Positions 5,747-7,592 of a DNA stretch of 7,592 bases are shown piece by piece. Under the pieces are notes generated by a model. It searched no databases and was not told the origin of the DNA. It saw nothing but the letters and a program-made list of their open reading frames with translations. The DNA comes from Bordetella parapertussis (GTDB lineage: Bacteria > Pseudomonadota > Gammaproteobacteria > Burkholderiales > Burkholderiaceae_B), in the NCBI GenBank assembly GCA_945882005.1, contig CAMCWG010000140.1, positions 1-7,592 on the forward strand, given 5' to 3'. The first letter of the stretch is position 1. Every line of letters starts with the position of its first letter. The position numbers were made by a program, and so were the translations under genes.

Positions 5747-7450
5747 ATGACTCGTGTTTCCAAAAAGCTTTTAATTAGTGCTCTATTTTTCTATGGTTCC
5801 TGGGCGTACGCCGCAGCGGATCTCGTTTTTGTAGGCGGACCGATTGTCACGGTGAACGCAAAGAACGAAGAGGTCCAGGCACTGGCGACGAAAGACGGAA
5901 AGATTGTCGCCGTCGGAATGGAAGCTGACATTAGAAAAAATTGGGTCGATCAGAAAACCCAGGTGATCGACCTGCGCGGTCAAACACTGATGCCAGGTTT
6001 CGTTGAGCCTCACGTTCATATTGTGTTGACTGCAATGGTGGAAGGGCTTTGGCTTGATCTGTCCAATTTCTCTTTGCCCTACGACACCATCGAGACGCTA
6101 AGTGAAAAATTACGCGTAGCGTTGAAGAGTGTTCCTCCGGGAGGATGGTTGGCGGGCTTTGGTGTGGATCCATCAAGAACCTCACCATTTATGGCTGAAT
6201 TGACCCTCGAGGTGCTCGATAAAGTATCGAGGGACGTGCCGATCTTTATCATCAACCAATCCGGCCATATTGCGTATGTGAACAGCAAGGCCTTTGAAGT
6301 TGCTGGGGTCAGTAATCAGACGCCCAATCCCCCGGGTGGCGGGATCTATGTCAAAGACGAGAAAGGTAATCTCACCGGTAAGTTAATTGAGCCGCCGTCT
6401 TATCTGCCTTTTCAAGCAAAGATGCCTGTTCCAACACAGCAACAGCTTATTCAAGCAATGCGCAAGACCACAAAGCGGCTCGCGACAAAGGGTGTGACGA
6501 CCTCAGCGGAGATCACTGTAGGCGCCAACCTCGGCCTTGAAAATGAGATGGGTCTCTACAAATACCTACTCGCAAATGGCGGTTTGCCGGTGCGGGTTCG
6601 GGCCTATCTCTATGGCAGCGCGATCCCCAAGGGGTTTCAAGGAGTCAAACCCAACGAGGGCGATGACTTGTTTCGTTATGTCGGTGTGAAATTTATTTCA
6701 GATGGATCAACGCAAGGGTTAACAGCCGCGCTCAATGAGCCGTATGCGTACCCAGCGGGAACAACATTCAGAGGGGACCTTAATTACAAGGACGAACAAC
6801 TCTTAGCAACCATGAAGCCTTATTTCGACCAAGGCTGGCAGATCTCTGTTCATGCCAACGGGAGCCGAGCAGTTGAGCAAACATTAAATAACTACGCCAA
6901 GCTGTTAGATGGTAATTCGCAGCCCGAGAAGCGTCGTTTGCGAATCGAGCACTTCACTGTCACCACACCTGAGCAGTTAGTTAGAACAAAGCAGCTGGGA
7001 GTGGTTCCGGGGTTCACGATTGGACACGTGCATTATTGGGGCCAGGCGTTTAACGATCAAATTCTGGGTGCGCCGCGTGCCGAGTGTATTGATCCCTCAG
7101 CATCCTTAAAGAAAGAGGGCGTTCGCTTTGCATATCACAGCGATTCGCCTGTGTCGCCTTATGGTCCTTTGAAATATATTACCCAGGGTGTGACGCGGGT
7201 TTGGCAAAGCCCATTACAACGAAAAGTTTTGGGGCCTAACGAGCGAATTTCAGTGGATGATGCGATCCGCGCCGTGACGATTGATGCCGCTTATCAAATG
7301 ATGTCAGACGACAAAATTGGAAGTCTGGAAGTGGGTAAGCTTGCTGACTTTGTTGTCTTGGAGAAAAACCCAAGAACAACCCTCGCTGAGCAAATCGGCG
7401 ATATCAAGGTGTTGCAGACTTGGGTAGGCGGAAAACGACAGGAATGGTAG
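5747..7450 (+). CDS. Exported YtcJ-type amidohydrolase (Amidohydro_3 family)
   Basis: A 567-residue metal-dependent hydrolase of the amidohydrolase superfamily, YtcJ-like group, which cleaves amide-type C-N bonds; the substrate is unknown. Residues 1-23 look like a Sec signal peptide (MTRVSKK, a hydrophobic stretch, then YAA before ADLVF), so a periplasmic location is likely. The beta-rich N-terminal part has the usual GKIVAVG turn (51-57). Metal-site candidates are H89 and H91 in MPGFVEPHVH, H369 in ISVHANGSRA, H402 in RIEHF and D466 in YHSDSPVSPYG, with K315 in VKFISDGSTQG a possible bridging lysine. The closing GSLEVGKLADFVVLEKNP (525-542) is the typical C-terminal segment. Length suits the family. 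The gene has its own candidate promoter, and no same-strand partner follows within the window. Known relatives include N-substituted formamide deformylase, but the similarity seen here does not justify that name. Confidence 0.92.
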   Translation: MTRVSKKLLISALFFYGSWAYAAADLVFVGGPIVTVNAKNEEVQALATKDGKIVAVGMEADIRKNWVDQKTQVIDLRGQTLMPGFVEPHVHIVLTAMVEGLWLDLSNFSLPYDTIETLSEKLRVALKSVPPGGWLAGFGVDPSRTSPFMAELTLEVLDKVSRDVPIFIINQSGHIAYVNSKAFEVAGVSNQTPNPPGGGIYVKDEKGNLTGKLIEPPSYLPFQAKMPVPTQQQLIQAMRKTTKRLATKGVTTSAEITVGANLGLENEMGLYKYLLANGGLPVRVRAYLYGSAIPKGFQGVKPNEGDDLFRYVGVKFISDGSTQGLTAALNEPYAYPAGTTFRGDLNYKDEQLLATMKPYFDQGWQISVHANGSRAVEQTLNNYAKLLDGNSQPEKRRLRIEHFTVTTPEQLVRTKQLGVVPGFTIGHVHYWGQAFNDQILGAPRAECIDPSASLKKEGVRFAYHSDSPVSPYGPLKYITQGVTRVWQSPLQRKVLGPNERISVDDAIRAVTIDAAYQMMSDDKIGSLEVGKLADFVVLEKNPRTTLAEQIGDIKVLQTWVGGKRQEW

Positions 7451-7473
7451 GGGAGGATCATCGGAGCTCCCCT
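7449..7473. terminator. GC-rich hairpin between convergent genes, possible weak terminator
   Basis: AGGGGAG (7449-7455), starting inside the amidohydrolase stop codon, can pair with CTCCCCT (7467-7473) around an 11-base loop. A competing pairing is CGGAG (7462-7466) with CTCCG (7472-7476). Neither is followed by a T run on either strand, so termination is plausible only by position, between two 3' ends. Confidence 0.35.
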
Positions 7474-7484
7474 CCGTAGGCCGT

Positions 7485-7592
7485 TTATCCTGCGAAGCGT
7501 TTTGAGTTGCTGTCGGTTCTAAAAACCAATGGGAATTCTTTTGAAGCATCGGCGTTTGCTACAGCCGCTGCTTTACTAATCGCAAGTTTGAC
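7485..7592 (-). CDS. C-terminal end of an unidentified protein (partial)
   Basis: On the minus strand an open frame enters from the right edge and ends at a TAA (7487-7485) after 35 codons. Its composition is protein-like: an alanine-rich, probably helical stretch (AISKAAAVANADASK) followed by a polar tail ending NSKRFAG. The stop lies 34 bases from the convergent amidohydrolase stop with a hairpin between, as expected for a tail-to-tail pair. The plus-strand frame over the same bases is also open but has no ribosome binding site or convincing start. I do not recognise the family from so short a fragment. Confidence 0.4.
   Translation of the reverse strand, partial: VKLAISKAAAVANADASKEFPLVFRTDSNSKRFAG

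Noticed and set aside
7536..7592. Plus-strand signal-peptide-like stretch at the right edge
   Set aside because: The alanine- and leucine-rich frame has no start codon with a ribosome binding site, and the opposite frame makes a better protein end.

Overview
The window looks like chromosome of a betaproteobacterium, most likely Burkholderiales (Alcaligenaceae-like). The main reason is a Bug/TctC-type solute-binding protein, a family hugely expanded in that group. The QseB/TctD-like response regulator, the DauA-like flavoenzyme and the YpeA-type acetyltransferase fit the same picture. Base composition looks near 50% GC by eye (not computed). Several genes use GTG or TTG starts. I see no transposase, integrase, tRNA, rRNA or CRISPR array.

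Layout. (1) 1-372, minus: N-terminal receiver part of an OmpR-family response regulator, cut by the window edge. (2) 373-633: divergent control region with 21-bp-phased direct repeats, a perfect palindrome and a second small inverted repeat. (3) 634-1770, plus: FAD-dependent D-amino-acid dehydrogenase/oxidase resembling D-arginine dehydrogenase DauA but with altered side-chain pocket residues. (4) 1771-2544, minus: DUF1275/YoaK membrane protein, whose stop codon directly abuts that of the flavoenzyme. (5) 2545-2780: promoter region. (6) 2781-3761 and 3789-5075, plus: a Bug periplasmic binding protein and an AzgA/PbuG-type purine permease, 27 bp apart with a strong ribosome binding site between them, closed by a good hairpin terminator at 5088-5118. 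(7) 5151-5570, minus: YpeA-type GNAT acetyltransferase. (8) 5571-5746: divergent promoter region with two mutually exclusive hairpins in the predicted leader. (9) 5747-7450, plus: exported YtcJ-type amidohydrolase. (10) 7451-7592: a GC-rich hairpin and probably the 3' end of a further minus-strand gene.

How the genes may work together (inference): the window reads as a nitrogen-compound uptake and catabolism neighbourhood, with a periplasmic binding protein, a nucleobase permease, an exported amidohydrolase and a D-amino-acid-oxidising flavoenzyme. Only the binding protein-permease pair is supported as a transcription unit. No clearly new multigene system is visible. The best leads are the rewired DauA-like active site, the unusual binding protein/purine permease pairing, the phased repeats at 460-514 and the alternative leader structures at 5653-5707.
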